The notes: generated by a model from the sequence alone, not told the origin. Counted from the stretch's first letter, positions 1 through 9,772 are shown. The stretch is 36,041 nucleotides of DNA from an uncultured Bacteroidales bacterium (GCA_946407715.1 CAMJPH010000016.1:1-36041); one strand, 5' to 3'. Made by a program: numbers and translations.

Positions 1-62
1 GGCGTAGCCTATTGGCTTCTTGAAAGAGAGCACTTTTTCAAGCGGACTCAATAATAAAAAAA

Positions 63-86
63 CAGAGACGTTTTGCAACGTCTCTG
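63..86. repeat. Palindrome copy A, also glnA terminator
   Basis: Arms CAGAGACGTT and AACGTCTCTG (10 bp, perfect) flank a TTGC loop. On the minus strand the hairpin is followed by a run of seven T, so it should act as the intrinsic terminator of glnA, whose stop codon lies 35 bases away. The core GAGACGTT is shared with the three longer palindromes at 17495, 21623 and 29967, so this is probably a diverged member of the same family. Confidence 0.7.
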
Positions 87-120
87 AATACACAACATGA
101 TATGAAAAAGAATGTGGAAA

Positions 121-1629
121 TTATCCACAATAGAAATATTCTTTCACGATTTGCATCATCAAATCCGGATTCTTGACAATCTCGTTACGGATATTCTTGT
201 CATTGAAGGATTTGAGTTGTTTGATGATGTCGTCAATCATGGAACGGTCGAAAACACCGTAACGCTCGAAGATTTCGCGGTGGGCGCTAAGTTCGTCGGC
301 GGACTCCCAGCAGGATGCCGGCAGTTGGGCCAGGCTCTCCACGAGGGCTTTGTTCTCGGCGCGGTGAATATCCACGTCCACGTAGGTCTTCTTGGCGAAT
401 TCGAGGGCGTTCTCCATCTCGAAGCCGTGGCGGGCGGCGCAGACCAGACCGGCGAGGAGCAGGTAAAGGTCGGCGGAACCGTCAGGACAGCGGAACTCCA
501 CGGTCTGTTTCTGGGAACGGTCTTTGTTGACGGCCTTCTCTAACGGGTTCAATTCGGCCACGATGTCGTTCTTGTGGGTCCAGCCTAACGGGACGCGCAC
601 CAAAACGGAACGATTACGGTCACCCCAGCAAACGGATGTGGGAGCCTCCTGATGCGGCACAAGGCGGAAATAGGAAGTGGGGTTGGTGTTACCGAAAGCG
701 GTCAGAGAGCCGGCGCAAGTCATGTAACCGGCGATGGCGGTCTTGGCGATGGAGTTGAGCTTGCCTTTGGTCACCATCTGGTTCTTGCCCTTGGCATCCA
801 CGATGCAGGTGTGGATGTGCAATCCGCTGCCGGCCTTGCCTGCGGTGATCTTCGGTGAGAAAGTCACGTCAAAGCCGTATTCGTAAGCTAAGTTGCGGAT
901 GACCCATTTTGCCAAAATCAGCTGGTCGGCGGCATCCTGCACGTCCGTGACCAGAAATTCGATTTCGTTCTGTTCGTAAATCTTGCCGTCCATGGTGAAA
1001 TTACCCACCTCGGAGTGACCGTATTTGATCAAACCGCCCATTTTGGCGATGTTGAGCATGCACTCGGCGCGGAACTGCTCGAATTTTGTGAACGGGGAGG
1101 ACTCGTGGTAACCCTTTTGGTCCGGAATGGTAAACAGGTCGTCTTCTTCGCCGATGACGTAGTACTCCAGTTCGCCCATGGCTTGGAAGTAGTTGCCTGT
1201 CACTTCAGTGAATGATTTGGCAGCCTTGCGAAGAATATATTCCGGAGAATTTTCAAGGGGTTTGCCTTCGTTGTTGTAATAAGAACAAAGGAAGGAAAGA
1301 GTGGGGATTTCAGTGAACGGGTTCAGGAAAGCGGTGGAGAAGCGCGGAATCACGTAGAGGTCGCTGGAACCCGCATGGATGAAAGCGGGGAAGATGTTGG
1401 AACCATCCACGCGCTCGCCGTTGGAGAGAATCTGTTCCAGATACTCGCGGCTGTGCAGCACAAAACCCAATGTCTTGATGCGGCCGTCACCGGCAACATA
1501 ATGGAAGTTGACCATCGGGATGTTGTTCTCTTCCACATATTTTATCATATCCGCCTTGGTGAATTCCTTTGGACTTTTCTTGAAATAATTCACGAGCGGA
1601 TTCAAACTCATGGTGATGTTGTCTTTCAT
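121..1629 (-). CDS. glnA: Glutamine synthetase, type I-like
   Basis: ATP-dependent condensation of glutamate and ammonia to glutamine in the cytoplasm, the main ammonia-assimilation step. The 502-residue length fits the short (GSI-like) form, not the roughly 730-residue GSIII form also found in Bacteroidota. Visible motifs are the metal-ligand segment GELEYYVIGEED (about 152-163), a GHSEVGN segment (204-210), the GLHIHTC segment (269-275), a glutamate/phosphate-binding stretch NPTSYFRLVP followed by CWGDRNRSVLVRVP, and VEFRCPDGSADLYL near the C-terminus. The start used is the first ATG; an in-frame ATG six codons later is also possible. A TATCTTTG -7 element lies about 33 bases upstream. The gene is monocistronic and ends in the copy A hairpin. 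A related gamma-glutamyl-ligase activity cannot be excluded, but the family is clear. Confidence 0.93.
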   Translation of the reverse strand: MKDNITMSLNPLVNYFKKSPKEFTKADMIKYVEENNIPMVNFHYVAGDGRIKTLGFVLHSREYLEQILSNGERVDGSNIFPAFIHAGSSDLYVIPRFSTAFLNPFTEIPTLSFLCSYYNNEGKPLENSPEYILRKAAKSFTEVTGNYFQAMGELEYYVIGEEDDLFTIPDQKGYHESSPFTKFEQFRAECMLNIAKMGGLIKYGHSEVGNFTMDGKIYEQNEIEFLVTDVQDAADQLILAKWVIRNLAYEYGFDVTFSPKITAGKAGSGLHIHTCIVDAKGKNQMVTKGKLNSIAKTAIAGYMTCAGSLTAFGNTNPTSYFRLVPHQEAPTSVCWGDRNRSVLVRVPLGWTHKNDIVAELNPLEKAVNKDRSQKQTVEFRCPDGSADLYLLLAGLVCAARHGFEMENALEFAKKTYVDVDIHRAENKALVESLAQLPASCWESADELSAHREIFERYGVFDRSMIDDIIKQLKSFNDKNIRNEIVKNPDLMMQIVKEYFYCG

Positions 1630-1661
1630 ATTTTTGATTTTTACGTTTCTGAATGCGGGGG

Positions 1662-1669
1662 CAAAGATA
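1662..1669 (-). promoter_or_regulatory. -7 promoter element of glnA
   Basis: TATCTTTG on the minus strand matches the Bacteroidota sigma-ABfr -7 consensus TAnnTTTG and sits 33 bases before the glnA start codon. Confidence 0.7.
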
Positions 1670-1695
1670 GCATTTTTTCTGAATGGGAAAAAATG

Positions 1696-1703
1696 TATTT
1701 TTG
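1696..1703 (+). promoter_or_regulatory. -7 promoter element of the T9SS protein gene
   Basis: TATTTTTG matches TAnnTTTG and is divergent from the glnA promoter. It predicts a 5' leader of about 75 bases before the start at 1785. Confidence 0.65.
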
Positions 1704-1784
1704 CGGATTGTTTTTGCTTAATGTCTTATTTTGCAATAATTTTTAAGATAAAATAATAATTCATTTATAAAATCAAGATCCATT

Positions 1785-4700
1785 ATGAGAAGAAATTACA
1801 TTTTCCAGAGGCTGACCGAAACAGTCAGACACTTTGTCGCCCTTATGCTACTTATGCTGATAGCGGCAAATTCTCTTTTTGCCGATGAGGTGACATTCGT
1901 TTTCGCGGATGCTGGATTCTCCAACGGACAAGTTCTGCCGAATGGCGATCTCAACGGAATCATCTCTTACAGTGCAGACAGGCAGAGCTCTGGCACCAAC
2001 GGTCCCAAATATTTCAATTCAGGTTCTGCCCTGCGTTTCTATGCCAATCCGGCGAACGCCTTAGGCAATGCCATGGTTCTCACACCAGCGTTTGGCTACC
2101 AAATCACAGGGTTGACCATTAATGCTATCAGCGGTTTTGCCACACCTGTCGGCTATGTGGTTGACGGTGGCGATGCGGTGATTGTCAACGCTGACGAAAC
2201 GTTCGTTTACTCCATCACCGGCATTGAGGCAAGTTCCAGCCTGAAATTTTACAACGCTGCCACAGCCAATTCGCAATTGCGTATCACTTCCATCACCATC
2301 ACCTACACGACAGCGGAGGTTCCCACTGTGGCCGCCCCTACATTCAGCGTAGAACCGGGAATGTACTACAGCAGCATTTCCCTTAATTTGGCCTGTGCCA
2401 CACCTGGAGCCGATATCCTTTACAAGCTTAACGACAGTGAATATTATACGCCTTACCAATCCCCGATTTCGATAAACTCCACCACTACCGTCCATGCATT
2501 CGCCGTGCTGGGCAATGACACCAGTGCAATGGCCCACGCCACGTATGAGTTCCCCTTGCATGTGACCCTTAACGATTTCAAAAATGGAGTCCCTGGTAAC
2601 ATCTATGTCATCTCCGAAACCGATACAAAAATGGATTTTGTATTCAGAAATGATCGGGAGTTGTATTTCATGAGTGAAAATCCATTCCAGCCGGAAGGAC
2701 TGTTAGTATATGACAATAGCCCTGCGACAATCACCACCCAGTATGAAGAAGGTGAGACGGTTGATATGTTGGTGGGAACGCTTTCCATCTTCAACGGCTT
2801 AGCGGAAATGATTCCCGTGGCCAATCCCGGAAAGTCTATAAACTCAACTCCCCATGCGATTACTCCCCTGGAAGTGACTGTTTCGGATCTGCTGGCCAAT
2901 CCCGAAAGGTATCTCTCCACTTTGGTGGTAATCAAGAACGGCCATTTCGAGGCCGGCACTTTCACAACCAACTCCAAAACAGGTGTGAACTTTGTGCAAG
3001 ATGAAAGTACCATTTTGGTATATAACAATTTCAAAACGGTTACCGCTTCGTTCGAAGGGGGCGAAAAAGCCTCTGTAGTAGGATTGGTGGCTCTTTACAA
3101 CGGTGTTCCCCAAATCTACCCGCGCGGTAACAGCGATATTGTTTGTCCTCAAATTCCCTACACCTGTTCTTTCGAGGGTAGCGAAGGCTTTGCTTGGACA
3201 ATTGACCACGGCATCGCCAACCCCAACACGAACAAATGGTACATCGGAACCGCCAACCAGTTGTTTGACAACGCCAAGCTGTTCGTTTCCAATATAGCAG
3301 GTATTAATAATATATATAGTCCTAATTCTGCTTCTGTTTCCCATGCTTACATTGACATCACTCTTCCCGAGTCGGATGTTTTGTTGAGTTTCGACTGCAG
3401 AACTGTGGGTAACGCCGAGGATTTCCTGCAGGTGTCCGTTATGGATGAGGCACCCGAGGAGGGGGTCCTTCCGACAAATTATTTAGCTCGTTTTTACAAC
3501 GTGAATACATTCACCCGCCAGACGGTTCTGATTCCCGCCTCGTTTGCCGGCGACAAGAAAATCGTCTTCACATGGCGTAATGATAATGAAATCGGGAACC
3601 AGACTCCTGCAGCCATTGACAATGTGACGATGGAGACCACCTGCTCAATGGTGTCCGAAATCTTTTTTGGATTAAACGGGCATTCTGTCATAGTCAACTG
3701 GCTATATCCTGAGGATCAGCACGCATGGATGTTGCAGTACAAGGCTTCCGATGCTGACGCCTGGCAGAGTCTGAACACCACTTCTTCCAGTGTCACGTTG
3801 AACAACCTTTCCACGGAAACAGCCTACGATGTGCGAATCAGGACTATTTGTGGCACTACTTTCAGTACATGGAAATATGCCCATTTCATCGTTCCGTGTA
3901 TTTCGACCACCACAACTCCTGTTGAATTGACCATCGGGAACGGCACTGCCAGTACTACTTCAACGCCGACGAACTCCGATCTCGGCAATTCTTGGACACA
4001 GATGATTTATCCGTCCTCCAATTTTGCCACCCCTGGATACATCAACAGCTTGTCTTGGGAAATAGACGAAGCCAATGCACTCGACTACAATTCCCTGAAG
4101 ATTTATCTCGGCACCACCGAGATGGCCGAGCATGCAAACACCAACGATTGGCTGCCTTTGGAGGAATTGACTCTCGTATATGAAAGAAATAACGGTACCA
4201 TCGGCAACACTGCGGGTTGGGAAACCTTCACCTTGGACAATCCGTATTATTATAACGCTGAGGACAATTTAGTTGTTGTGGTGTCCCGCGCTTCCAACGA
4301 CGGGAACAGCCTTTACTACCACTATTCTTTCGCCAACAACGCCTGTTTGTCCAGAAGTGCTGACGGCGATGACACATACGCCGCGCATCCGGGTACTGAA
4401 TCAGGAATCCAAAACGGCTTCTTGCCGAACATGAAGATTGACTATCTGAGCAGCATTTGCAATGATGCCCACTGTGCCGCACCCACCGAGGTGGATGTTC
4501 AAAACATCACCACTAACAGCGCGGCCATTTCCTGGGTGGATAATGCCGCTAATGCTTGGAAAGTGAGCTACAAGAGTGAAAATGCCAGTGATTGGACTAC
4601 TGTCAATGTTTTTAACAACCAATGCGTGTTGACGGGTTTGACACAAAACACTGATTATGAAGTACGTGTCATGGCTGACTGCGGTATCAACGGTATGAGC

Positions 4701-7700
4701 GATGAAGCTGCAGCAATGTTTACCACTGTGGCCGACTGTCCTGCGCCTATCAACCTGACTGTGACGTACCACCAGAACAACTCGGTTGTCACTTGGGTTC
4801 CTGTTCTTGGCGTAAACAATTACGAGTTGCAATACGCACAGGCAGGTGCCGCGTTCTGGGTTTCGGTGCCTGTGAACAACGCTTCCACTTTTGTGTTGGG
4901 CGGTCTTGCGGAAGGCATGACTTACAACGTGCGGGTAAGGTCTGTGTGCGGTGTAGATGAGTACAGCGAATGGGCTCAACTCTCGTTCACAACACCTAAT
5001 TCCTGCGATGCTCCCACGCAACTGGCTATCAGCGAGATTACCAGCCACAGTGCCAACGTTTCCTTGGACACCATGTTGGCAAGCACTTGGGCAATTCAAT
5101 ACGGCGAATCCGGTTTCGCCTTGGGTTCCGGTATCATTATGATGCAAATGCAAAACACGAACACTATTGTTATGACCAATCTTGCGGCAGGAACCGCATA
5201 CGACGTGTATGCAAAGGCTATTTGTGGCGAGACTTCGGAAAGCGTTTGGACTGGACCTTACACGTTCACGACAGAACAGGATTCTGTTGCCGAACTGGCC
5301 TCGATTCCGTTTATTGAACCGTTCAACGAAGGAGTTGCTCATGATGACTGGACAACTTACCATTTTGACTTAACCGGCTTTGTCGTAAATGATGAGGTAC
5401 AAGGAATTTCCATTTCCAATGGTATGTACCATAATTTCTTGTCAGGCGCCGAAAATGAATACACAATGTCCCCCTGTTTGAATATTCCCGCTGGTCGTTA
5501 TGATGTCGCTTATTCTTTCAAGGCTATCGATCAGATGGTTCCGGAAGCGTTTGAGGTCTATTTGTGTACCAAGAATGACAATGTAATCAACTTGGTTCAA
5601 CAAGTAGCCATCGAGACTTTCTCCAACGCCACCATGGTTCGCAAACATAATTTCATCAATGTGATGGAAGACGGTGTTTATTGTTTCGCAATCCGTTCTG
5701 CCAGCCCGTTGCAGCATCTCGGTTTCAGCATGGATGACTTTGCAGTGAAAGAGGTTGTAAATTTTACGGCCACTTACGCTGAACACGGTACAGGAACCCC
5801 GGAAGGGTTGGTGGAAGCGACCAAGGGCGAGTTTTACACGCTCACCATCGTTCCGCAGCCCGGCTATCACGTTTCTTCCATCTATAAAAACATGCAGCTT
5901 GTGAGCGGTGCGAATGAAGGCAATGCCGCAGTGCAATATTACACTTTCGTTCCCCAAAACGGTGACAGCATCTATGTGACGTTCGCTGCCAGCATGTTTG
6001 AGGTGAATGCCACGGTTTCCAATTTGATGCACACGGATGATAATTTCACCGTGGTGGGTGCTGTTTACACGCCGAGCCACGAAGTGGTTGCCTATGGCGG
6101 TTCCCACACCGGTGTTCTTACTCTGGCCGACCATTTCCATGTCCATTCTGTTACGGTCAACGGTTTGGATGTAACGGAGAATCTGAATCCGATCAGTGCT
6201 TCCCAATATTCATTGTCTTTGGATAATATTGTGGAAGACAAGGATATCCGCGTGATGACAGCTTTTGACAACGCCACCATCGTTTACACGGTTTTGGCAG
6301 GCCAGGGTACCATCAACGGCGAGTTTGTGGCGGATGCTACCACTACGCCGGTGACTTATACGGTCACGTTGCCGGGCAATTCCAATTTGTCAAGCACGTT
6401 CGTTCCTGCTCCGGGTTACCGCGTGTCAAGTGTCGTTATTGATGGTGTGGAACACAGCAACATTGAAATCTACTCTTTCGAACACCTGTATGGTTATCAT
6501 ACCGTTAATGTGACTTTCTCCAAAAATCACTATACAATTACTACCAGCAAATTAGGCTACGGTACAGTTTCCGCTGGCGCAGAGTTTGAGTATAATCCCA
6601 ACTATGTATATACTTTCACGGCCACACCTGACACGGGCTACCGCATCAGCCGTATTTTGCGCAACCATGCTGAACTGTCGGTCGAAAATCCCACGGTAGG
6701 GTATTCAGAGGTGCTGTCTAACATCACCGCCAATTACATATATGAGGTACAGTTTGCCCGAAATGTTTTCACCGTGACGGCCTTTGCAGGCAGCAACGGT
6801 TTCGTTTCCCCCGTCGGCATTTCTTCCTACTTCTATAATCAGGATGCTGTATATGTAATTAGTGCCAATCAGGGTTTTTACATTGCTTCTTTGACGATTG
6901 ATGGAGAGACCACCACCTACACACAGGCTGACGGTCTTACCGCTACCACGCATACGTTTGCTCAAATATCCGATGACCATAGCATCAGTGCCACGTTTGC
7001 GCCAATGATGTTCAATGTGACGGTGAATACAGGTGAGAACGGAGCCATCACGCCGGGTTCCGGCAATTTTGCATTGGGCGCTACTCCGGTATTCTCCATC
7101 ACCCCTAACGAAGGTTACACCATTGTGGACGTGACAGTTGACAACGTGTCTGTTGGTGCAGTCACCACGTATGTTTTCACTCCGCTGACTTCCAACCATA
7201 CCATTGCTGCCACGTTTGCCGCATCCCAGTTTGTGATTACGGCCATGGCAGGCAACGGCGGCACGATTTCCGACATGGGTGTCACCACAATGGCTTACAA
7301 TGGCAGCAAGACCTACACAATCACACCCAACACGGGATTCCATGTGAGCGATGTGTTTGTGGACGGACAATCTGTGGGTGCCGTTTCCACGTACAGCTTC
7401 AACAACGTGACGGCAGATCACATCATTTATGCCGAATTTGCCGCCAACGAATATACGATTACGGTAACCCAACCCGCCAATGGTGTCATCACGCCTGGTA
7501 CCACCACTGTTCTGAATGGCGCCACTCCGGTCTTTGTGGTTAATCCCGCCATCGGATATTCCGTTTCTGCAATTAATGTGAACGGCACGAATGTTATCAG
7601 CAATGCTTCGTCCGTGAACGATGTTTACACGTATATGTTCCCTGCTGTTTCCTCCGACCAAACGATTACGGCCGTAATGGTTCCAAAGACTTTCACTATT

Positions 7701-8444
7701 TCTGCCTCTGCTGGAGTTAACGGTTCCATCAACCCAAGTGGCAACACAACGGTGTCATACGGCAACACGCAAGTTTACAACATTTCTCCCGCCAATGGAT
7801 ATGTGGTTGAAAATGTGATGGTTGATAACATAAACATGGGAGCGCTGAATAGCTATGTCTTCACGAATGTGGTGGCCAACCACACTATCCATGTGACATT
7901 CAGGCCCGCTGATTGCGAAATTCCTGCGTTCATGTTCACCAGTCATATCGACAGCACCTCTGCGGAGCTGCACTGGTCACACCCGTCAGCAACATCTTTT
8001 GATATACAGTACAAACCGATTTCAGGAGATTTCACCACTATTCCTTCCGTCTTCGGTAGCAGTTATCTGTTAACCGGTTTGACCCCGAATACGACCTATT
8101 TGTGGCACGTCCGCGCCAATTGTTTCGACAACAACCAAAGTGAGTGGTCCAATATGATACCTTTCACTACAGAACACACTACGCTTGACGAAACAGGCAT
8201 TGACAATCTCGTAAACAAACAAGTCAAAGTTTATGCTGAACACCAAAATGTCCATATCGTCAATATTTCTGGTTTGGAAATTGAAAATGTGCGAGTTTTT
8301 GATGTTTACGGTAAGCAGCTCTACAGCGGTTCTGTTTACAGCTCTCACGATGTTATCAACCTTAATGTTGCGACAGGCACTTACATCGTGAATGTAACCA
8401 CAGACAAAGGCATAGCAAATTACAAGGTTATGATTATCAAGTAA
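1785..8444 (+). CDS. Giant T9SS-secreted multidomain surface protein
   Basis: A 2219-residue secreted or cell-surface protein. Residues 1-33 are a signal peptide (hydrophobic FVALMLLMLIAANSLFA). An unassigned beta-rich domain covers about 34-180, followed by a chitobiase C-terminal-like domain (about 182-255), an OB-fold-like pair (about 256-452), a choice-of-anchor J/MAM-like domain (about 457-620), FnIII (about 620-705), a Bacteroidota-type beta domain (706-895) and three FnIII domains (about 896-1166, each opening with a C-x-AP motif). A second jelly-roll-like domain (1167-1324) precedes nine tandem divergent InlB B-type repeats (1325-2041, 75-90 residues each, with GxxGYxVxxVxVDG-like cores). 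A last FnIII (2043-2131) and a T9SS type A sorting domain (2132-2219: DVYGKQLYSG, then TGTYIVNV, ending KVMIIK) complete it. No catalytic domain is recognised, so adhesion or matrix function is inferred. It has its own promoter and a strong terminator. Confidence 0.9.
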   Translation: MRRNYIFQRLTETVRHFVALMLLMLIAANSLFADEVTFVFADAGFSNGQVLPNGDLNGIISYSADRQSSGTNGPKYFNSGSALRFYANPANALGNAMVLTPAFGYQITGLTINAISGFATPVGYVVDGGDAVIVNADETFVYSITGIEASSSLKFYNAATANSQLRITSITITYTTAEVPTVAAPTFSVEPGMYYSSISLNLACATPGADILYKLNDSEYYTPYQSPISINSTTTVHAFAVLGNDTSAMAHATYEFPLHVTLNDFKNGVPGNIYVISETDTKMDFVFRNDRELYFMSENPFQPEGLLVYDNSPATITTQYEEGETVDMLVGTLSIFNGLAEMIPVANPGKSINSTPHAITPLEVTVSDLLANPERYLSTLVVIKNGHFEAGTFTTNSKTGVNFVQDESTILVYNNFKTVTASFEGGEKASVVGLVALYNGVPQIYPRGNSDIVCPQIPYTCSFEGSEGFAWTIDHGIANPNTNKWYIGTANQLFDNAKLFVSNIAGINNIYSPNSASVSHAYIDITLPESDVLLSFDCRTVGNAEDFLQVSVMDEAPEEGVLPTNYLARFYNVNTFTRQTVLIPASFAGDKKIVFTWRNDNEIGNQTPAAIDNVTMETTCSMVSEIFFGLNGHSVIVNWLYPEDQHAWMLQYKASDADAWQSLNTTSSSVTLNNLSTETAYDVRIRTICGTTFSTWKYAHFIVPCISTTTTPVELTIGNGTASTTSTPTNSDLGNSWTQMIYPSSNFATPGYINSLSWEIDEANALDYNSLKIYLGTTEMAEHANTNDWLPLEELTLVYERNNGTIGNTAGWETFTLDNPYYYNAEDNLVVVVSRASNDGNSLYYHYSFANNACLSRSADGDDTYAAHPGTESGIQNGFLPNMKIDYLSSICNDAHCAAPTEVDVQNITTNSAAISWVDNAANAWKVSYKSENASDWTTVNVFNNQCVLTGLTQNTDYEVRVMADCGINGMSDEAAAMFTTVADCPAPINLTVTYHQNNSVVTWVPVLGVNNYELQYAQAGAAFWVSVPVNNASTFVLGGLAEGMTYNVRVRSVCGVDEYSEWAQLSFTTPNSCDAPTQLAISEITSHSANVSLDTMLASTWAIQYGESGFALGSGIIMMQMQNTNTIVMTNLAAGTAYDVYAKAICGETSESVWTGPYTFTTEQDSVAELASIPFIEPFNEGVAHDDWTTYHFDLTGFVVNDEVQGISISNGMYHNFLSGAENEYTMSPCLNIPAGRYDVAYSFKAIDQMVPEAFEVYLCTKNDNVINLVQQVAIETFSNATMVRKHNFINVMEDGVYCFAIRSASPLQHLGFSMDDFAVKEVVNFTATYAEHGTGTPEGLVEATKGEFYTLTIVPQPGYHVSSIYKNMQLVSGANEGNAAVQYYTFVPQNGDSIYVTFAASMFEVNATVSNLMHTDDNFTVVGAVYTPSHEVVAYGGSHTGVLTLADHFHVHSVTVNGLDVTENLNPISASQYSLSLDNIVEDKDIRVMTAFDNATIVYTVLAGQGTINGEFVADATTTPVTYTVTLPGNSNLSSTFVPAPGYRVSSVVIDGVEHSNIEIYSFEHLYGYHTVNVTFSKNHYTITTSKLGYGTVSAGAEFEYNPNYVYTFTATPDTGYRISRILRNHAELSVENPTVGYSEVLSNITANYIYEVQFARNVFTVTAFAGSNGFVSPVGISSYFYNQDAVYVISANQGFYIASLTIDGETTTYTQADGLTATTHTFAQISDDHSISATFAPMMFNVTVNTGENGAITPGSGNFALGATPVFSITPNEGYTIVDVTVDNVSVGAVTTYVFTPLTSNHTIAATFAASQFVITAMAGNGGTISDMGVTTMAYNGSKTYTITPNTGFHVSDVFVDGQSVGAVSTYSFNNVTADHIIYAEFAANEYTITVTQPANGVITPGTTTVLNGATPVFVVNPAIGYSVSAINVNGTNVISNASSVNDVYTYMFPAVSSDQTITAVMVPKTFTISASAGVNGSINPSGNTTVSYGNTQVYNISPANGYVVENVMVDNINMGALNSYVFTNVVANHTIHVTFRPADCEIPAFMFTSHIDSTSAELHWSHPSATSFDIQYKPISGDFTTIPSVFGSSYLLTGLTPNTTYLWHVRANCFDNNQSEWSNMIPFTTEHTTLDETGIDNLVNKQVKVYAEHQNVHIVNISGLEIENVRVFDVYGKQLYSGSVYSSHDVINLNVATGTYIVNVTTDKGIANYKVMIIK

Positions 8445-8467
8445 CATTTTCTTGGAAAGGATATTTT

Positions 8468-8497
8468 AAAGGGATTCCAAAGGGAGTCCCTTTTTTT
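8468..8497 (+). terminator. Intrinsic terminator after the T9SS gene
   Basis: AAAGGGATTCC pairs with GGAGTCCCTTT (11 bp including one G-T pair) around an AAAG loop and is followed by a run of T. It begins 23 bases after the stop codon. Confidence 0.85.
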
Positions 8498-8498
8498 G

Positions 8499-8506
8499 TA
8501 CTTTTG
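8499..8506 (+). promoter_or_regulatory. -7 promoter element of the nitroreductase gene
   Basis: TACTTTTG matches TAnnTTTG and directly abuts the T-run of the preceding terminator. It lies 21 bases before the ATG at 8528, which rules out an upstream TTG inside the element as the start. Confidence 0.7.
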
Positions 8507-8527
8507 CCTTTTCAAAAAAAGAAAAAT

Positions 8528-9700
8528 ATGAAATCAAGAAAAATTTTAACGATGTCCATGTTGATTTTAACGATGGTGTTTTCTTCTGAAAACATAGCAA
8601 ATGCTCAAAAAACAGACAGTTACAAAAATGCTGCGTTGGAGAATATCGCGACGCGCACCTCCGTGCGAAGCTACCTTCACAAGCCCGTGGATGCGGCGCA
8701 GATCGAGCAGCTGCTCCGTGCGGGTATGGCGGCTCCTTCCGCGGTGAACAAGCAGCCGTGGCACTTCGTGGTGGTCACCGACAGGGCACAGCTGAAAGAG
8801 CTGGCCAAGGCCAACCCCTACGCAGGCATGGCCGCGCACGCACCCCTTGCCATCGTGGTGTGCGGCGACATGAAGAAGGCTCTTGACGGCGAGGCCCGCA
8901 TGTTCTGGGTGCAGGACTGCTCCGCCGCCACCGAAAACATCCTCCTGGCCGCCAATGCCATGGGACTCGGAGCTGTTTGGACCGGCACTTTCCCCGACCA
9001 AAATCGCTGCAAGGATGTCTCCGCCATCCTGAAACTGCCCGAAAACCTCATCCCGCTCAACACCATTGTCATTGGCTACCCTGCTGGTAAGAACACTCCC
9101 AAAGACAAATGGAATCCCGAAAACATCTCCTACAACGTCTATGGCGGAAAACAACCTATAGCCGAAGCTCGTCCGATTCAAGAATCTGACTTCGTGGAGT
9201 TTGACTACACCCAATCGCCGAATCTCAACCCGTTCACGTGGTTCAAGGGGAATGGATTGTTGTTAGCTTCCGGTGATGTTCGCCGCCACAACGCCATGAC
9301 TATTGGCTGGGGTGCAATGGGCAACGTGTGGGGTCACAACGTGAACACCATCACGGTGTATGTCGCACCCGCCCGCTACACCTACGAGTTCATGGAGCGC
9401 TACCAATACTTCACCGTCATGGTCTTCGACGAGGACCGCAAAGATGTGCTTGAGTACATGGGCACACACAGCGGCCGCGACGGCAACAAGGACGAGGCGT
9501 TAGGCCTGCATGTGGCTTATACCGAGCATGGTGCGCCGTATTATTTGGAGGCTCGCGAGGTGTATGAGTGCGAGGTCATTTACCGCGACGGATTCGACCA
9601 GCGAGGTTTCGAAGAGATTCCGCGCAAACGCTACGAGAACTTTCCCGCCGGCATCCACCACCAGTACATCGGAAGGATTGTGAGCGCAAGAAGACGGTAA
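8528..9700 (+). CDS. Exported nitroreductase / flavin-reductase fusion
   Basis: A 390-residue two-domain flavoprotein. After a signal peptide (about 1-27, hydrophobic ILTMSMLILTMVF, ending ANAQ), residues about 40-190 form a nitroreductase domain: RTSVRSYLHKPV with the FMN-binding Arg/Ser pattern, APSAVNKQPWHFVVV, then a glycine-rich AANAMGLGAVWTGTFPD segment and VIGYPAG. Residues about 225-385 resemble the flavin-reductase/flavoredoxin FMN-binding fold (NPFTWFKGNGLLLASGD, AMTIGWGAMG, PARYTYEFMERYQYFTVM, THSGRDGNKDEA). Both halves normally bind FMN and transfer electrons between NAD(P)H or flavin and organic acceptors; the substrate is unknown. The ATG at 8528 is chosen because it follows the -7 element and opens the signal peptide. 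An export signal on a flavin oxidoreductase implies a periplasmic site, which is inference. Confidence 0.85.
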   Translation: MKSRKILTMSMLILTMVFSSENIANAQKTDSYKNAALENIATRTSVRSYLHKPVDAAQIEQLLRAGMAAPSAVNKQPWHFVVVTDRAQLKELAKANPYAGMAAHAPLAIVVCGDMKKALDGEARMFWVQDCSAATENILLAANAMGLGAVWTGTFPDQNRCKDVSAILKLPENLIPLNTIVIGYPAGKNTPKDKWNPENISYNVYGGKQPIAEARPIQESDFVEFDYTQSPNLNPFTWFKGNGLLLASGDVRRHNAMTIGWGAMGNVWGHNVNTITVYVAPARYTYEFMERYQYFTVMVFDEDRKDVLEYMGTHSGRDGNKDEALGLHVAYTEHGAPYYLEAREVYECEVIYRDGFDQRGFEEIPRKRYENFPAGIHHQYIGRIVSARRR

Positions 9701-9705
9701 TTGCG

Positions 9706-9771
9706 ATTCTCCCGCAGAACGCGCAGATTTGCGCAGAAAAGATTTCCGTAATCTTTGCAATCTTCAAGGAA
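9706..9771. repeat. Degenerate CGCAGA-type palindromic repeat, copy 1
   Basis: Three CGCAGA hexamers (9713, 9722, 9732) recur every 9-10 bases. They are followed by a decayed inverse arm containing CCGTAATCTTTGCAATCTT. The element fills the gap between the nitroreductase stop and the next promoter. A related segment lies at 35924-35957. Confidence 0.55.
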
Positions 9772-9772
9772 A

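Noticed and set aside
19..42. Inverted repeat CTTGAAA/TTTCAAG at the left edge
   Set aside because: Only 7 bp with a 10-base loop and no T-run. It may belong to a feature cut by the window edge and cannot be interpreted.
4401..5363. Long antisense ORF (320 codons) across the T9SS gene; similar ones at 6705-7661 and 5442-6206
   Set aside because: These are shadow frames of the repetitive adhesin-like coding sequence, rich in H, R and C with no domain resemblance.
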